A DNA stretch of 64,000 nt from Peteryoungia rhizophila (GTDB taxonomy: Bacteria; Pseudomonadota; Alphaproteobacteria; Rhizobiales; Rhizobiaceae), in the NCBI RefSeq assembly GCF_004912145.1, contig NZ_STGT01000005.1, forward strand, positions 62,001 through 126,000. Reading direction: 5' to 3'. Each line of letters starts with the position of its first letter. The first letter of the stretch is position 1. The notes beneath the pieces were generated by a model. The model was not told the DNA's origin and made no database searches. It worked only from the letters and a program-made list of their open reading frames with translations. This document shows positions 43,714 through 52,926 of the stretch, piece after piece. A program made the position numbers and the translations under genes.

Positions 43714-46700
43714 ATGATCTGGTTGAAGCGCATCCTGACCTGGACGCTCCGTCTCTTGGGCGGCCTCGTGGCGGTGCTCATTGCGCTCTTCGTCGTGGTA
43801 ATCCTGGTGGGCGGCTTTTCGCGCACCGGCAGCCAGTTCATGGCAGACCGCATCGCCGCAGTGGTCTCCACGGACAATCGCCAGATCACCTTGAGCGGAA
43901 CCGGCCCCCTGCTCAGCAGCGAATTCTCCGTGGAACGCATCACGGTCTCCGACAGCCAGGGCGTCTATGCCTCGATCGAGGATCTCGCACTCGACTGGAC
44001 ACCTCGGGACCTGATCCGCAAGCGGTTCACGGCAGACCGCATTTCTGCTCGGCGGGTGACAGTCAGCCGTCCACCTCTGCCGTCTGCGGAACAGGAGCCG
44101 GAAACGGACGAACCTTTCTCGCTCCCGGTCGAAATCGACATTGCCACCATCGACCTACCCTCGATCGAAATCGGCGCAGCACTCGCCGAACGCGACTTCG
44201 CGCTCTCAGCGCAGGGTTCGCTGCAGATCGTCGGCGACACGATCGGCAGCCGGTTGACTGCGACCCGGCTGGATGAGCCCGGCAACAATGCCGTAGTCGA
44301 TCTGCTCTACGCGCCGAACGACAACCAGCTGCGCATCAATCTCGACTACCAGGAACCGGCCGCCGGCCTGCTCGGCCAACAGCTGCAATTGCCCGGCCAG
44401 CCGGCGCTGGCGATCGAAATCGACGGTGACGGTCCGCTCGACAACTGGGCCGGCGAAATCATCGCTTCGCTCGACGGTGAACGAACGATCACGGTCGACG
44501 CGACCCACCGTCTCGAGGCGGAGGGGACCCGGACAGTGACAGCTGCAGGTGGAGGCCAGTTTTCTGGCCTGATGCCACCGGAGCTACGGGACATCTTTGC
44601 CGGCGAAACCACCATCGACGTGGCGGCGACACTCGGCACGGACGGATCGATCGCGATCGAGAGAGGCCGGTTCGAAACAGCCTCCGCCGAGGTGACGGCT
44701 GCCGGGCGCTACGATCCGAATGGTGAAAACGACATTCGCCTGGCGGCCCGGGCGACCGGCGAACCAGTCGGCATCACCACTCGATCGGGAGACTTCACCG
44801 GAGGTCTGAAGCTGAGAAACCTGGACCTCACCCTCAACGGACAGGCCGCAGCCGCAGCCCTGTCGCTGAGCGCCGATCTGGCGGAACTCACCGTTCCGCA
44901 GGGCACGTTGTCGGACGTCAAGTTGACCGCCGAGAGTGACAGCTTCGACCTTTCCAACCGTCAGGGCCCTGTGAACCTCGGCGTTTCTGTGCAGGGCACC
45001 GACATCACCGACGCCGCCATCCGGCCTTATGTTCGCGGTCCCCTTACCCTGATAGCACCGCTCACCATCTCCAGCGAAGCCATCGCCTTCGAGCAACTGG
45101 TCTTCGACAGCAATGGCCTCGATCTGCAGGGCTCCGGCCAATACGCCCTCGATACCAACGGCTTCTCCGGCCGTCTCGCGGTACAGGCCGCACCTGATCT
45201 GTTGCCAGCCGCACTGGCAAGCCGTTTGCAGGGACCAGTCGATCTCTCGGCCCGCGTCGATTTCGTCGCACCGCGCGCGATTGCCCTCCGAGAGATCGTT
45301 CTGTCCACCGACATCGCCCAGGCGGAAGGCTCGCTGAGCCTCGACCAGGAAGGCGTTGTTGCGGCCGATCTCACAGGGCAGCTTCGCGACCTCGGCCTCT
45401 TCGTCGAGCGCATCCGGGCACCCGCCTCCTTCAACCTCTCCGCCTCGGGACCCATGGACTCGATGGATGCGACGATCAATCTGGCCATCGAGCAAGGCGA
45501 AGCAGCCGGCTACCGGATCGAGGATGTCGCGCTACAGATCGATGGCGTGGTCAATCGGGATGCACCCAGCGGCAACCTGACCGTCAGCGGCCAGATCGAT
45601 GGAAAGCCGCTCGACGCCAAGGCACAAGTTGTAAGCGCGGACGGCAGGACACGGGTCGATGCTCTCGATGTCGCCATCGGCCCGAACCGCCTGACCGGGG
45701 CACTCGATCTCGGACAGGACCTTCTGCCGACCGGCGATGTGTCCTTCGACTTCCCCGATATCAGCCTGCTCGCCGCACTCGCCGGCCAGACGGTGGGTGG
45801 CGATCTCAAGGGCGAGGTCGCCATTCGATCCCAGCAGGGACGAATTGCAGCCGATGTCGAAGCCTCCGGCACGGCGATCAGTCAGGGCAATGTCACGGTC
45901 AGCGAGCCGCACATCGACCTGACCGTGTCCGACGTCGCAGCACTGGCGGCAGAAGGCAGTGTCACGGCATCCGAAATTGCGTCCGGCGCAAATCGGCTGG
46001 AAACGGTCGCGCTCGATTTTACTCGATCCGGCACCGACACCGACTTCAACCTCGCCGGACGCTACGACAACGCCCCAGTGGTCGTGCGGGGTGCATTGAC
46101 CCAGGGCAACGAGGACCTCTCGGTCGCCGTCGAGGAACTGCGCGCCACGCCACGCGGCATCGCGCTCGCCCTCACCGCGCCAACCTCGATACGCCTGGCA
46201 GATGGCACTGTCTCGATCGCTGAGACAGTAATTTCCGCTGGCTCAGGCCGAGTCGCCCTTTCTGGAACGGTCGGCGACCGGCTCGACCTTGCCGTCGATC
46301 TCCGAGCCCTGCCTGCCTCTCTCGCGGCACCCTTTGCGCCCACCATTGCTCCCGAAGGAACCATTTCTGGTACTGTCCGCGTCGGCGGCACGACGGCGGC
46401 ACCAACCGCGGACTATGATCTCGACTGGCAGGGCGCAGCCATCGCCCAGACCCGCGGCGCGGGGCTCGCACCCTTCGGCATTACGGCAAGCGGACGTTTC
46501 GAAAACCAGAACGTCACTCTCGACAGCCAGATCAACGGCGGCGGGATCGGCCTCACCGCAGGCGGCAATCTATCCCTGCAGAACGGCCCGGGGCTCGACA
46601 TCCGAATCCAGGGCGACGTTCCCTTGTCTGCGGCCAATGGCCAGCTCGGAGCCCAGGGCTTCGTCGCCGAAGGCAATGCCACTGTGAACCTGACGATCGG

Positions 46701-47877
46701 CGGCTCCGGCTCTGCCCCGAGCATCACCGGCACGGTATCGACCAGCGGCGCGCGCGTCATCGACGTGCGGCGCAATCTTGCGATCGAACAGATCGCGACG
46801 ACGGTGAACCTGACAGGCACCCGCGCCGAGATAGGCAGCCTGACCGGCAATCTCGCATCGGGCGGCAGGGTGTCTGCCCGTGGCTTTATCGACATCACGG
46901 CGCCCGGCCTTCCCGCAGATCTGACAATCGACCTCGACCAGGCGGTCTATGTCGACGGCGACACCGTTACCAGCACGGCGGACGGTCAACTCACCCTGAC
47001 CGGGCCGCTGCTGAACGGCCCGAGGCTCGCGGGGAGTATCAATCTGTCACGCACCTCGATCACTCTTTCGGAAAGCAAGCCCGCAAGTTTGCGGGAGCTC
47101 GATATCGTGCACCTTAACGCGCCCCCGGCGATCCTTCGCCAGCAGAGGGACCAGAAGCCATCGGAAGGCCGCTCCTCGAGTGCGCCGATTGCGCTGGATC
47201 TGACGATTTCTTCGCCGACGCAGACATTCGTGCGCGGACGTGGCATCGACGCAGAGCTGGGCGGGACGATCGCTCTGACTGGTACGGCTGCAGCCCCCGT
47301 GGTTTCCGGTGCCTTCGATCTTAGGCGCGGCCGAATGCAGATCCTGACGAAGCGCCTCGACATCACACGGGCCACCATCACCTTCGGGGGCGACCTCGTG
47401 CCGTTGCTCGATCTCGAAGCGACGACAACCTCTGGCAATGCCACCATCGTCATTCTGCTGACGGGGCTCGCGAGCAATCCGCAGGTGAGCTTCAGCTCGA
47501 CCCCCTCCCTGCCCCAGGACGAAATCCTGGCGCAGCTCATCTTCGGCCAGTCTCTCTCGCGGCTCTCGCCCCTGCAGATCGCGCAGCTTGCCGATGCGGC
47601 CGCTCAGCTCGCCGGCGGTCGCGGCACCTCGCTGTTCCAGTCGCTGCGCAACACGCTCGGTATCGACGATCTCGACATCTCCACGGACGAAACCGGCGGC
47701 ACCAGCATCAGCGCCGGAAAATATCTCAACGACCGCACCTATATCGAGCTGCAGCAGAGCGGCGCCGGCGGTGCCAAGGCCGTCATCAACCTCGACATCG
47801 GCCGCGGCGTGAAGTTGAAGGGGGAGGCCGGTGGCGAAGGAGCCGGTGGCGGCATCTTCTACGAGAAGGAATACTGA
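43714..47877 (+). CDS. tamB: translocation and assembly module inner-membrane protein TamB
   Basis: A 1387-aa AsmA-like/bridge protein: one N-terminal transmembrane helix (about residues 8-35), a very long repetitive beta-taco region with many Asp/Leu-rich strands, and the DUF490 C-terminus (from about residue 1040, with FDLRRGRMQILTKRLDI, LLDLEATTTSGNATI and the LPQDEILAQLIFGQSLSRLSPLQ block). It spans the periplasm and contacts TamA. It forms an operon with tamA. Confidence 0.94.
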   Translation: MIWLKRILTWTLRLLGGLVAVLIALFVVVILVGGFSRTGSQFMADRIAAVVSTDNRQITLSGTGPLLSSEFSVERITVSDSQGVYASIEDLALDWTPRDLIRKRFTADRISARRVTVSRPPLPSAEQEPETDEPFSLPVEIDIATIDLPSIEIGAALAERDFALSAQGSLQIVGDTIGSRLTATRLDEPGNNAVVDLLYAPNDNQLRINLDYQEPAAGLLGQQLQLPGQPALAIEIDGDGPLDNWAGEIIASLDGERTITVDATHRLEAEGTRTVTAAGGGQFSGLMPPELRDIFAGETTIDVAATLGTDGSIAIERGRFETASAEVTAAGRYDPNGENDIRLAARATGEPVGITTRSGDFTGGLKLRNLDLTLNGQAAAAALSLSADLAELTVPQGTLSDVKLTAESDSFDLSNRQGPVNLGVSVQGTDITDAAIRPYVRGPLTLIAPLTISSEAIAFEQLVFDSNGLDLQGSGQYALDTNGFSGRLAVQAAPDLLPAALASRLQGPVDLSARVDFVAPRAIALREIVLSTDIAQAEGSLSLDQEGVVAADLTGQLRDLGLFVERIRAPASFNLSASGPMDSMDATINLAIEQGEAAGYRIEDVALQIDGVVNRDAPSGNLTVSGQIDGKPLDAKAQVVSADGRTRVDALDVAIGPNRLTGALDLGQDLLPTGDVSFDFPDISLLAALAGQTVGGDLKGEVAIRSQQGRIAADVEASGTAISQGNVTVSEPHIDLTVSDVAALAAEGSVTASEIASGANRLETVALDFTRSGTDTDFNLAGRYDNAPVVVRGALTQGNEDLSVAVEELRATPRGIALALTAPTSIRLADGTVSIAETVISAGSGRVALSGTVGDRLDLAVDLRALPASLAAPFAPTIAPEGTISGTVRVGGTTAAPTADYDLDWQGAAIAQTRGAGLAPFGITASGRFENQNVTLDSQINGGGIGLTAGGNLSLQNGPGLDIRIQGDVPLSAANGQLGAQGFVAEGNATVNLTIGGSGSAPSITGTVSTSGARVIDVRRNLAIEQIATTVNLTGTRAEIGSLTGNLASGGRVSARGFIDITAPGLPADLTIDLDQAVYVDGDTVTSTADGQLTLTGPLLNGPRLAGSINLSRTSITLSESKPASLRELDIVHLNAPPAILRQQRDQKPSEGRSSSAPIALDLTISSPTQTFVRGRGIDAELGGTIALTGTAAAPVVSGAFDLRRGRMQILTKRLDITRATITFGGDLVPLLDLEATTTSGNATIVILLTGLASNPQVSFSSTPSLPQDEILAQLIFGQSLSRLSPLQIAQLADAAAQLAGGRGTSLFQSLRNTLGIDDLDISTDETGGTSISAGKYLNDRTYIELQQSGAGGAKAVINLDIGRGVKLKGEAGGEGAGGGIFYEKEY

Positions 47878-47907
47878 CGGGAGATTGGGGCGGACTAAGC
47901 GGCAATC

Positions 47908-48333
47908 TCAGCCGATCTTGCTCGTCTTCAGCAGAATGCTCGATTCCGTTAGATTGATCCCCTCGACCAAGCGGATGCGCCGCAAGGCCTCGTCGAAACC
48001 CGCGAGGTCGCGCGCTTCGAGTTCGGCGATGAAATCCCATCGGCCGTTGGTGCTGTGAAGCGACTTGACCTGCGGCATGCCGCGCAGCTGATGTGCCACT
48101 CGGTCCGCGAACTTGCCCACGACCTCGATCATGACGATCGCGCGAACGCCGCTCGACTGGATTTCACTGCCGGTCAGAATGGTAAAGGCGGCGATCGTAC
48201 CATTGGCGACCAGCCTCTCGATCCGCGCTGAAATCGTCGCGCGGGAGGCACCCGTCATCGCCGCAAGAGACGCGACGGGCAGTCGGGCATTCTGGCGCAG
48301 GGCGGCGAGAATTTCACGGTCGAGGTCATCCAT
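47908..48333 (-). CDS. Lrp/AsnC family transcriptional regulator
   Basis: A 141-aa regulator: N-terminal HTH (MDDLDREILAALRQNARLPV, ASRATISARIERL) and a C-terminal RAM/ligand domain (VRAIVMIEVVGKFADRVAHQLRGMPQV, then DFIAELEARDLAGFDEAL). It is divergent from the arginase gene with 124 nt between. In rhizobia and Agrobacterium, Lrp-type regulators control catabolic arginase in response to arginine or ornithine, so it is probably the local activator (inference). Confidence 0.88.
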   Translation of the reverse strand: MDDLDREILAALRQNARLPVASLAAMTGASRATISARIERLVANGTIAAFTILTGSEIQSSGVRAIVMIEVVGKFADRVAHQLRGMPQVKSLHSTNGRWDFIAELEARDLAGFDEALRRIRLVEGINLTESSILLKTSKIG

Positions 48334-48457
48334 GTGTCAAAACGTCATACTGTGGTTGCGATTTGCATAAACTATCGCGCTTTATGGCGAAGTTCCATCT
48401 TTTTGCCAACGAGCCAATCGCCGATGATGCGCCAGGACATTCAGGAAAGGGTATCCC

Positions 48458-49393
48458 ATGCAGGCCGAGACCAAAACCGTGACGCTCATCGGAATTCCGC
48501 TGGAGGAAGGCTCCGGACGGGGTGGGTGTGCCATGGGTCCCGCCGCCTACAGGATCGCCGGCATCGCCTCAGCTTTGCACGAACTCGGCTATGCCGTCGA
48601 TGACCGCGGCGACCTGCGCCCTGCCCCGGCCTCGGACCTTCCGGAGATGGCAGAGGCCAAGCACTTGCCGATCGTCGGCGCCTTCACCCGCGCAATCGAG
48701 GCCGAAACCTATGCGGCGGCACGCAACGGCACGGTTCCGATCCTGCTCGGCGGCGATCACAGCCTGTCCATGGGCAGCGTGTCCGGCATGGCCCGTCATG
48801 CAGCGGAGATCGACCGGCCGCTTTATGTCCTTTGGCTGGACGCCCATTCGGATTTCAACGCACCGGAAACCTCTCCCTCAGGCAACATCCACGGCATGCC
48901 GGTCGCCTTCTTCTGCGGCAAGGCGGAATTCGTTCCGATCCTGCCGGCCGATCGACCTTTCGTCGATCCAAAACACGTCTACCAGATCGGCATTCGCTCG
49001 GTCGACGAAGAAGAGCGCCGCATGATCCGGGAGAACGCGGTGAACGTCTTCGATATGCGGGCGGTGGACGAAGAAGGTATGGGCAGCATCGTCAAGCGTA
49101 TCCTGGGCGACGTCCGAGAAGCGGGCGCGCTGCTGCATGTCAGCCTCGATGTCGACTTCCTCGATCCCGACGTGGCGCCGGGCGTGGGCACGACCGTGCC
49201 GGGTGGAGCGACCTTCCGCGAGGCGCATCTCATCATGGAGCTGCTGCATGACAGCGGCCTCGTTTCCTCCCTCGACCTCGTCGAGCTCAACCCATTCCTC
49301 GACGATCGCGGGCGGAGCGCTCGTGTTATGGTCGAACTGGCCGCAAGTCTCTTCGGCCGACGCATTCTGGATCGACCGACGCGCGGCGGATGA
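48458..49393 (+). CDS. rocF: arginase
   Basis: Hydrolyses arginine to ornithine and urea, binuclear Mn. The 311-aa product has H101 in GGDHS, the DAHSDFN cluster (D128, H130, D132) and the DVDFLDP motif (about 233-239). Full-length arginase rather than agmatinase, judging by the SGNIHGMP segment. AAAGGG precedes ATG. The divergent Lrp gene is its probable regulator. Confidence 0.93.
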   Translation: MQAETKTVTLIGIPLEEGSGRGGCAMGPAAYRIAGIASALHELGYAVDDRGDLRPAPASDLPEMAEAKHLPIVGAFTRAIEAETYAAARNGTVPILLGGDHSLSMGSVSGMARHAAEIDRPLYVLWLDAHSDFNAPETSPSGNIHGMPVAFFCGKAEFVPILPADRPFVDPKHVYQIGIRSVDEEERRMIRENAVNVFDMRAVDEEGMGSIVKRILGDVREAGALLHVSLDVDFLDPDVAPGVGTTVPGGATFREAHLIMELLHDSGLVSSLDLVELNPFLDDRGRSARVMVELAASLFGRRILDRPTRGG

Positions 49394-49616
49394 AGCAATA
49401 TATCGTTTTATATTTTAATTCTTATGTGATCTCTTTTAATCCCGGCAATTGCGTTTCGTCAGGTAAACGTGCCGAGACTGGAGGATCGCTGAACGTTTGG
49501 CGCCCAACCAGTTGCCCATGTATTGCTCGACATTGACGATCGCTTAAGCCGAGGCGGCTAATATTCGCCCAGGATTGCGCTGATCTTCGGTGCATGGATT
49601 CACTATGGGGAATTTC
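49394..49616. other. 223-nt intergenic region before the chemoreceptor gene
   Basis: AT-rich (particularly 49396-49440, with TTTTAAT repeats). The region holds no recognisable gene. The promoter of the chemoreceptor should lie here, but no clear -35/-10 pair is seen. Confidence 0.4.
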
Positions 49617-51401
49617 ATGGGTCTTGTTACATTTCCGGGGCTCGGATCCAAGTCCGTCCTTGATGCTTTGAGCCGATCGCAGGCAGTGATCGAGTTCAAG
49701 CCTGATGGCACCATTATCACGGCGAACGAGAATTTCTGTCGTGCGCTCGGTTATGGCCTCGAAGAAATCAAAGGAAAACACCATAGGATCTTCTGCGATC
49801 CGGCCTACACCGCGACGGCCGACTATCGCGAATTCTGGAATATGCTGAACAAGGGCCAGTTCGAGAGCCGGGAATATCAGCGGGTCCGAAAAGACGGTGG
49901 CGAAGTCTGGATCCAGGCGTCCTACAATCCTGTCTTCAGGAACGGCAAGCTCTGGAAGATTGTCAAGTTTGCCACCGACATTACGGCAGCAAAGTTGAAG
50001 TCTGCTGAGGACGCAGGAAAGCTGGAAGCGATCTGCCGCGTCCAGGCGACGATCGAATTCACCACCACGGGCGAGATCCTCACGGCCAACAAGAATTTCC
50101 TTTCCACCCTTGGTTACACGCTCGGCGAGATCACCGGAAAACACCATTCGATGTTTTGCGAACCCGACTATGCGCGATCCGAAGCCTATCGCGATTTCTG
50201 GAAGACCCTGGCCGCCGGTCAGTTCGTCGCCCAGGAGTTCAAGCGCATCGGCAAGGGCGGCAAGGTGGTGTGGATCCAGGCCTCATACAATCCAATCTTT
50301 GATGCCAGCGGCCGTGTCTTCAAGGTCGTGAAGTATGCGACCGACATCACCGGTCGCGTGAATGCCGTAGACGAGATCGCAAGAGGGCTCACGGCGCTCG
50401 CCGACGGTGATCTGACGGCGACGATCGACAAGCCGTTCATCCCTTCGCTGGAAAAGATACGCGTAGACTTCAACGCGGCCATGGCACGCGTCGCAGCCGC
50501 CATGCAGAATGTCAGTTGCAACACGGATGCCATAGCATCCGGCTCGTCGCAGATCCGCGAAGCCTCCGACAGCCTCGCCAAGCGCACCGAGCAGCAGGCA
50601 GCAGCCGTCGAGGAAACGGCAGCGGCACTCGAGCAGATTACCCAGACCGTCGCCGACAGCTCGAAGCGGGCAAACGAGGCCGGACAGATGGTGGCGCGGA
50701 CCAAGGAAGGCGCCGAAAGATCGGGCAGGGTCGTGAAGAACGCGATCGAAGCAATGGACCAGATCGAAAACTCCTCGAAGGAAATCTCCAATATCATCGG
50801 CGTCATCGACGACATTGCCTTCCAGACCAACCTGCTCGCCCTGAATGCCGGCGTCGAGGCCGCCCGTGCGGGCGAGGCTGGCAAGGGCTTTGCTGTCGTG
50901 GCACAAGAGGTGCGCGAACTGGCCCAACGCTCCGCCAAGGCGGCAAAGGAAATCAAGGCCCTGATCAACACCTCGTCGAATCAGGTCAAGACCGGCGTGC
51001 AGCTCGTCGGCGAGACCGGCACGGCGCTTGAGCAGATCGTCACGGAAGTCCAGGACATAAACCGTAACGTCGTGGCGATCGTCGAAGCCTCCCGCGAACA
51101 GGCCACGGGGCTGATCGAGATCAACAAGGCCGTCAACGCCATGGACCAGAACACGCAGCAGAACGCCGCAATGGTCGAGGAATCCACCGCTGCCAGCCAC
51201 AGGCTGGCAAAACAGGCCGCATCCCTGCGTGAACTCGTGGCGCAGTTTAGAATTGGGCAACACTCTTCACATAAAGTGATCACAGCGCGACCCGATGCTT
51301 CACCCGTTGCATCGCCCGCACGCAAGCTCATGGCGAGCGTCGCTCGCGCCGCAGGTGGCGCAGCTGCCGCTAAGGTTCAAGAAGGTTGGGAAGATTTCTA
51401 A
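49617..51401 (+). CDS. soluble methyl-accepting chemotaxis protein with two PAS domains
   Basis: A 594-aa chemoreceptor without transmembrane segments. PAS1 (about residues 15-130) and PAS2 (about 138-250) are near-duplicates, each with GKHHxxFC and a WIQASYNP motif. A short HAMP-like linker follows (GLTALADGDLTATID), then an MCP signalling domain with hairpin tip IGVIDDIAFQTNLLALNAGVEAARAGE. The C-terminus is GWEDF, a pentapeptide of the xWxxF type that tethers CheR/CheB. ATG 49617 has GGGGAA just before it; GTG 49590 is an alternative. The stop overlaps cheW (TAATG). Likely an energy, redox or aerotaxis-type sensor. Confidence 0.9.
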   Translation: MGLVTFPGLGSKSVLDALSRSQAVIEFKPDGTIITANENFCRALGYGLEEIKGKHHRIFCDPAYTATADYREFWNMLNKGQFESREYQRVRKDGGEVWIQASYNPVFRNGKLWKIVKFATDITAAKLKSAEDAGKLEAICRVQATIEFTTTGEILTANKNFLSTLGYTLGEITGKHHSMFCEPDYARSEAYRDFWKTLAAGQFVAQEFKRIGKGGKVVWIQASYNPIFDASGRVFKVVKYATDITGRVNAVDEIARGLTALADGDLTATIDKPFIPSLEKIRVDFNAAMARVAAAMQNVSCNTDAIASGSSQIREASDSLAKRTEQQAAAVEETAAALEQITQTVADSSKRANEAGQMVARTKEGAERSGRVVKNAIEAMDQIENSSKEISNIIGVIDDIAFQTNLLALNAGVEAARAGEAGKGFAVVAQEVRELAQRSAKAAKEIKALINTSSNQVKTGVQLVGETGTALEQIVTEVQDINRNVVAIVEASREQATGLIEINKAVNAMDQNTQQNAAMVEESTAASHRLAKQAASLRELVAQFRIGQHSSHKVITARPDASPVASPARKLMASVARAAGGAAAAKVQEGWEDF

Positions 51402-51877
51402 TGGCAACTATCAGCTCCACCAGCTTCGGCAGTGAGACCCTCGAGATCATCGCCTTCCGGCTTCATGATCAGGAATTCTGCGTGAAGACGACGACCATCC
51501 GCGAAATCCGCGGCTGGGCACCGTCCACGCCGATCCCGCATGCACCGGCAGACGTCATCGGTGTCATGAACTTGCGCGGCTCGGTCATCCCGATCATTGA
51601 CCTCGCTTACAAGCTCGGCATGAAGAGCACGGTTGCCAACGAGCGTTCGGCCATCGTCGTCGCCGAAGTCCACAACATGGTCATCGGCATGCTGGTCGAC
51701 CGCGTCTCGGACATCCTGACGATCCCGTCGAGCCAGGTTCAGCCGGTTCCGGAAGTCTCGGCCTCCTTCGACAAGACCTTCTCGGAAGGCATCATCGCCA
51801 ACGAGAACGGCATGATTTGCTTCCTGAACCTCGCCAAGATGTTCAAGGGCAGCGATCTGGAAGATCTGGCCGCCTGA
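51401..51877 (+). CDS. cheW: chemotaxis coupling protein CheW
   Basis: A 158-aa adaptor linking chemoreceptors to CheA. Two SH3-like subdomains are seen (IIAFRLHDQEFCVKTTTIREI, APADVIGVMNLRGSVIPIIDL, then VIGMLVDRVSDILTI). Its ATG overlaps the chemoreceptor stop by one base, so receptor and adaptor are made together; cheA, cheY, cheR and cheB are not in the window. An intrinsic terminator follows. Confidence 0.92.
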   Translation: MATISSTSFGSETLEIIAFRLHDQEFCVKTTTIREIRGWAPSTPIPHAPADVIGVMNLRGSVIPIIDLAYKLGMKSTVANERSAIVVAEVHNMVIGMLVDRVSDILTIPSSQVQPVPEVSASFDKTFSEGIIANENGMICFLNLAKMFKGSDLEDLAA

Positions 51878-51903
51878 TCACGCAACGGCCACTCAATTCT
51901 TGA

Positions 51904-51931
51904 AGGGCAGCGCTTCAAGGCGCTGCCTTTT
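51904..51931 (+). terminator. intrinsic terminator of the mcp-cheW operon
   Basis: GGCAGCGC (51906-51913) / GCGCTGCC (51920-51927) with loop TTCAAG, then TTTT. 27 nt after the cheW stop. Confidence 0.85.
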
Positions 51932-52005
51932 CGCGTTGAAGGACCCGGTTGATCTCCGCTGCGCCCTGGCCTACCAGACCGCAGGGCATCTGGGAGGTCG
52001 AGACG

Positions 52006-52851
52006 ATGAAACTGCTTTTGATCCACACTGGCGGCACGATCGGAATGGTCGAGACGCCCGAGGGACTGGCGCCGCGGAAAGGGCTCGTCGAGGACGCGAT
52101 CGCCGCAAGGCTGCCGACGGGCACGGATCTCAGGGCAGAGGTCTTCGATCCATTGCTCGACAGCGCCGATGTCGGCCCCATCCACTGGAACAGGATGCTG
52201 GACACGATCCGAAGCCATCCGGACGCCGCCGTCATCATCACCCATGGCACGGATACCATGGCCTTTTCCGGCGCTGCATTGAGCCAGGCACTGGCCGGCG
52301 AGAACCGCCGCGTGATCCTCTGCGGCTCGATGCTGCCGCTGGGTCACGGGGGCGATGCCGAAACCAATCTCGACCTTGCGATCTCGGCCATAGCAAGCCA
52401 AGAGCCCGGTGTCTTCCTCGCCTTCGCCGGCAAGCTTCTGGCCGCAGATGGCCTCGTCAAGCATCACAGCCACGATGCCGATGCCTTCCGGTCCCAGCCG
52501 CAGGCCACGCCCGGCGCACCGAAACGGCGGATGTTCGAGGAACGGAAGCTTGCCATTCTCACGCTGTCTCCAGGCATTCCCGCCGAGGCATTGAGGGCGA
52601 TGCTCGACACCCTCGATGGTGCCGTGTTGCGCATCTTCGGCGCCGGAACCGCGATGAACGATGCGGAAATCCTCCAGGTCCTTTCGGATGCGGTGAAATC
52701 AGGCAAGGCCCTGCGTGCCGTCAGCCAATGCGAAGCGGGTGGTCTGTCACCCGGTGCCTATGCGGCCGGTGCCGGTTTCTGGGGCACGGGCGTCGAAAAC
52801 GGCGGGACGCAAACGCCGGAAGCCGCCCTCATTCATCTCTGGCTCAACTGA
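52006..52851 (+). CDS. asparaginase family protein
   Basis: A 281-aa cytoplasmic L-asparaginase-type enzyme. The catalytic threonine T11 is in HTGGTIG and the second motif is THGTDTM (79-85, with T82 and D83). No signal peptide. At 281 aa it is somewhat shorter than E. coli AnsA (338 aa), lacking part of the C-terminal domain. GGGAGG precedes ATG 52006. A homologous domain exists in archaeal GatD, but the context does not suggest it. Confidence 0.87.
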   Translation: MKLLLIHTGGTIGMVETPEGLAPRKGLVEDAIAARLPTGTDLRAEVFDPLLDSADVGPIHWNRMLDTIRSHPDAAVIITHGTDTMAFSGAALSQALAGENRRVILCGSMLPLGHGGDAETNLDLAISAIASQEPGVFLAFAGKLLAADGLVKHHSHDADAFRSQPQATPGAPKRRMFEERKLAILTLSPGIPAEALRAMLDTLDGAVLRIFGAGTAMNDAEILQVLSDAVKSGKALRAVSQCEAGGLSPGAYAAGAGFWGTGVENGGTQTPEAALIHLWLN

Positions 52852-52872
52852 GGAGCAGATCCTCCTACGCAG

Positions 52873-52898
52873 AGAGGCGACCCGAAAGCCGCCTCTCG
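52873..52898. terminator. hairpin between asparaginase and OFA transporter genes
   Basis: GAGAGGCG (52873-52880) / CGCCTCTC (52891-52898) with a 10-nt loop in the 75-nt gap between convergent genes. There is no clear T-run on either side. Confidence 0.45.
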
Positions 52899-52926
52899 CT
52901 CAATTCGATTGCTTGGCAGTTCCGGC

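Noticed and set aside
49394..49616. CtrA-type sites (TTAA-N7-TTAA) before the chemoreceptor gene
   Set aside because: TTAA elements are present but 17 bases apart, not 7.
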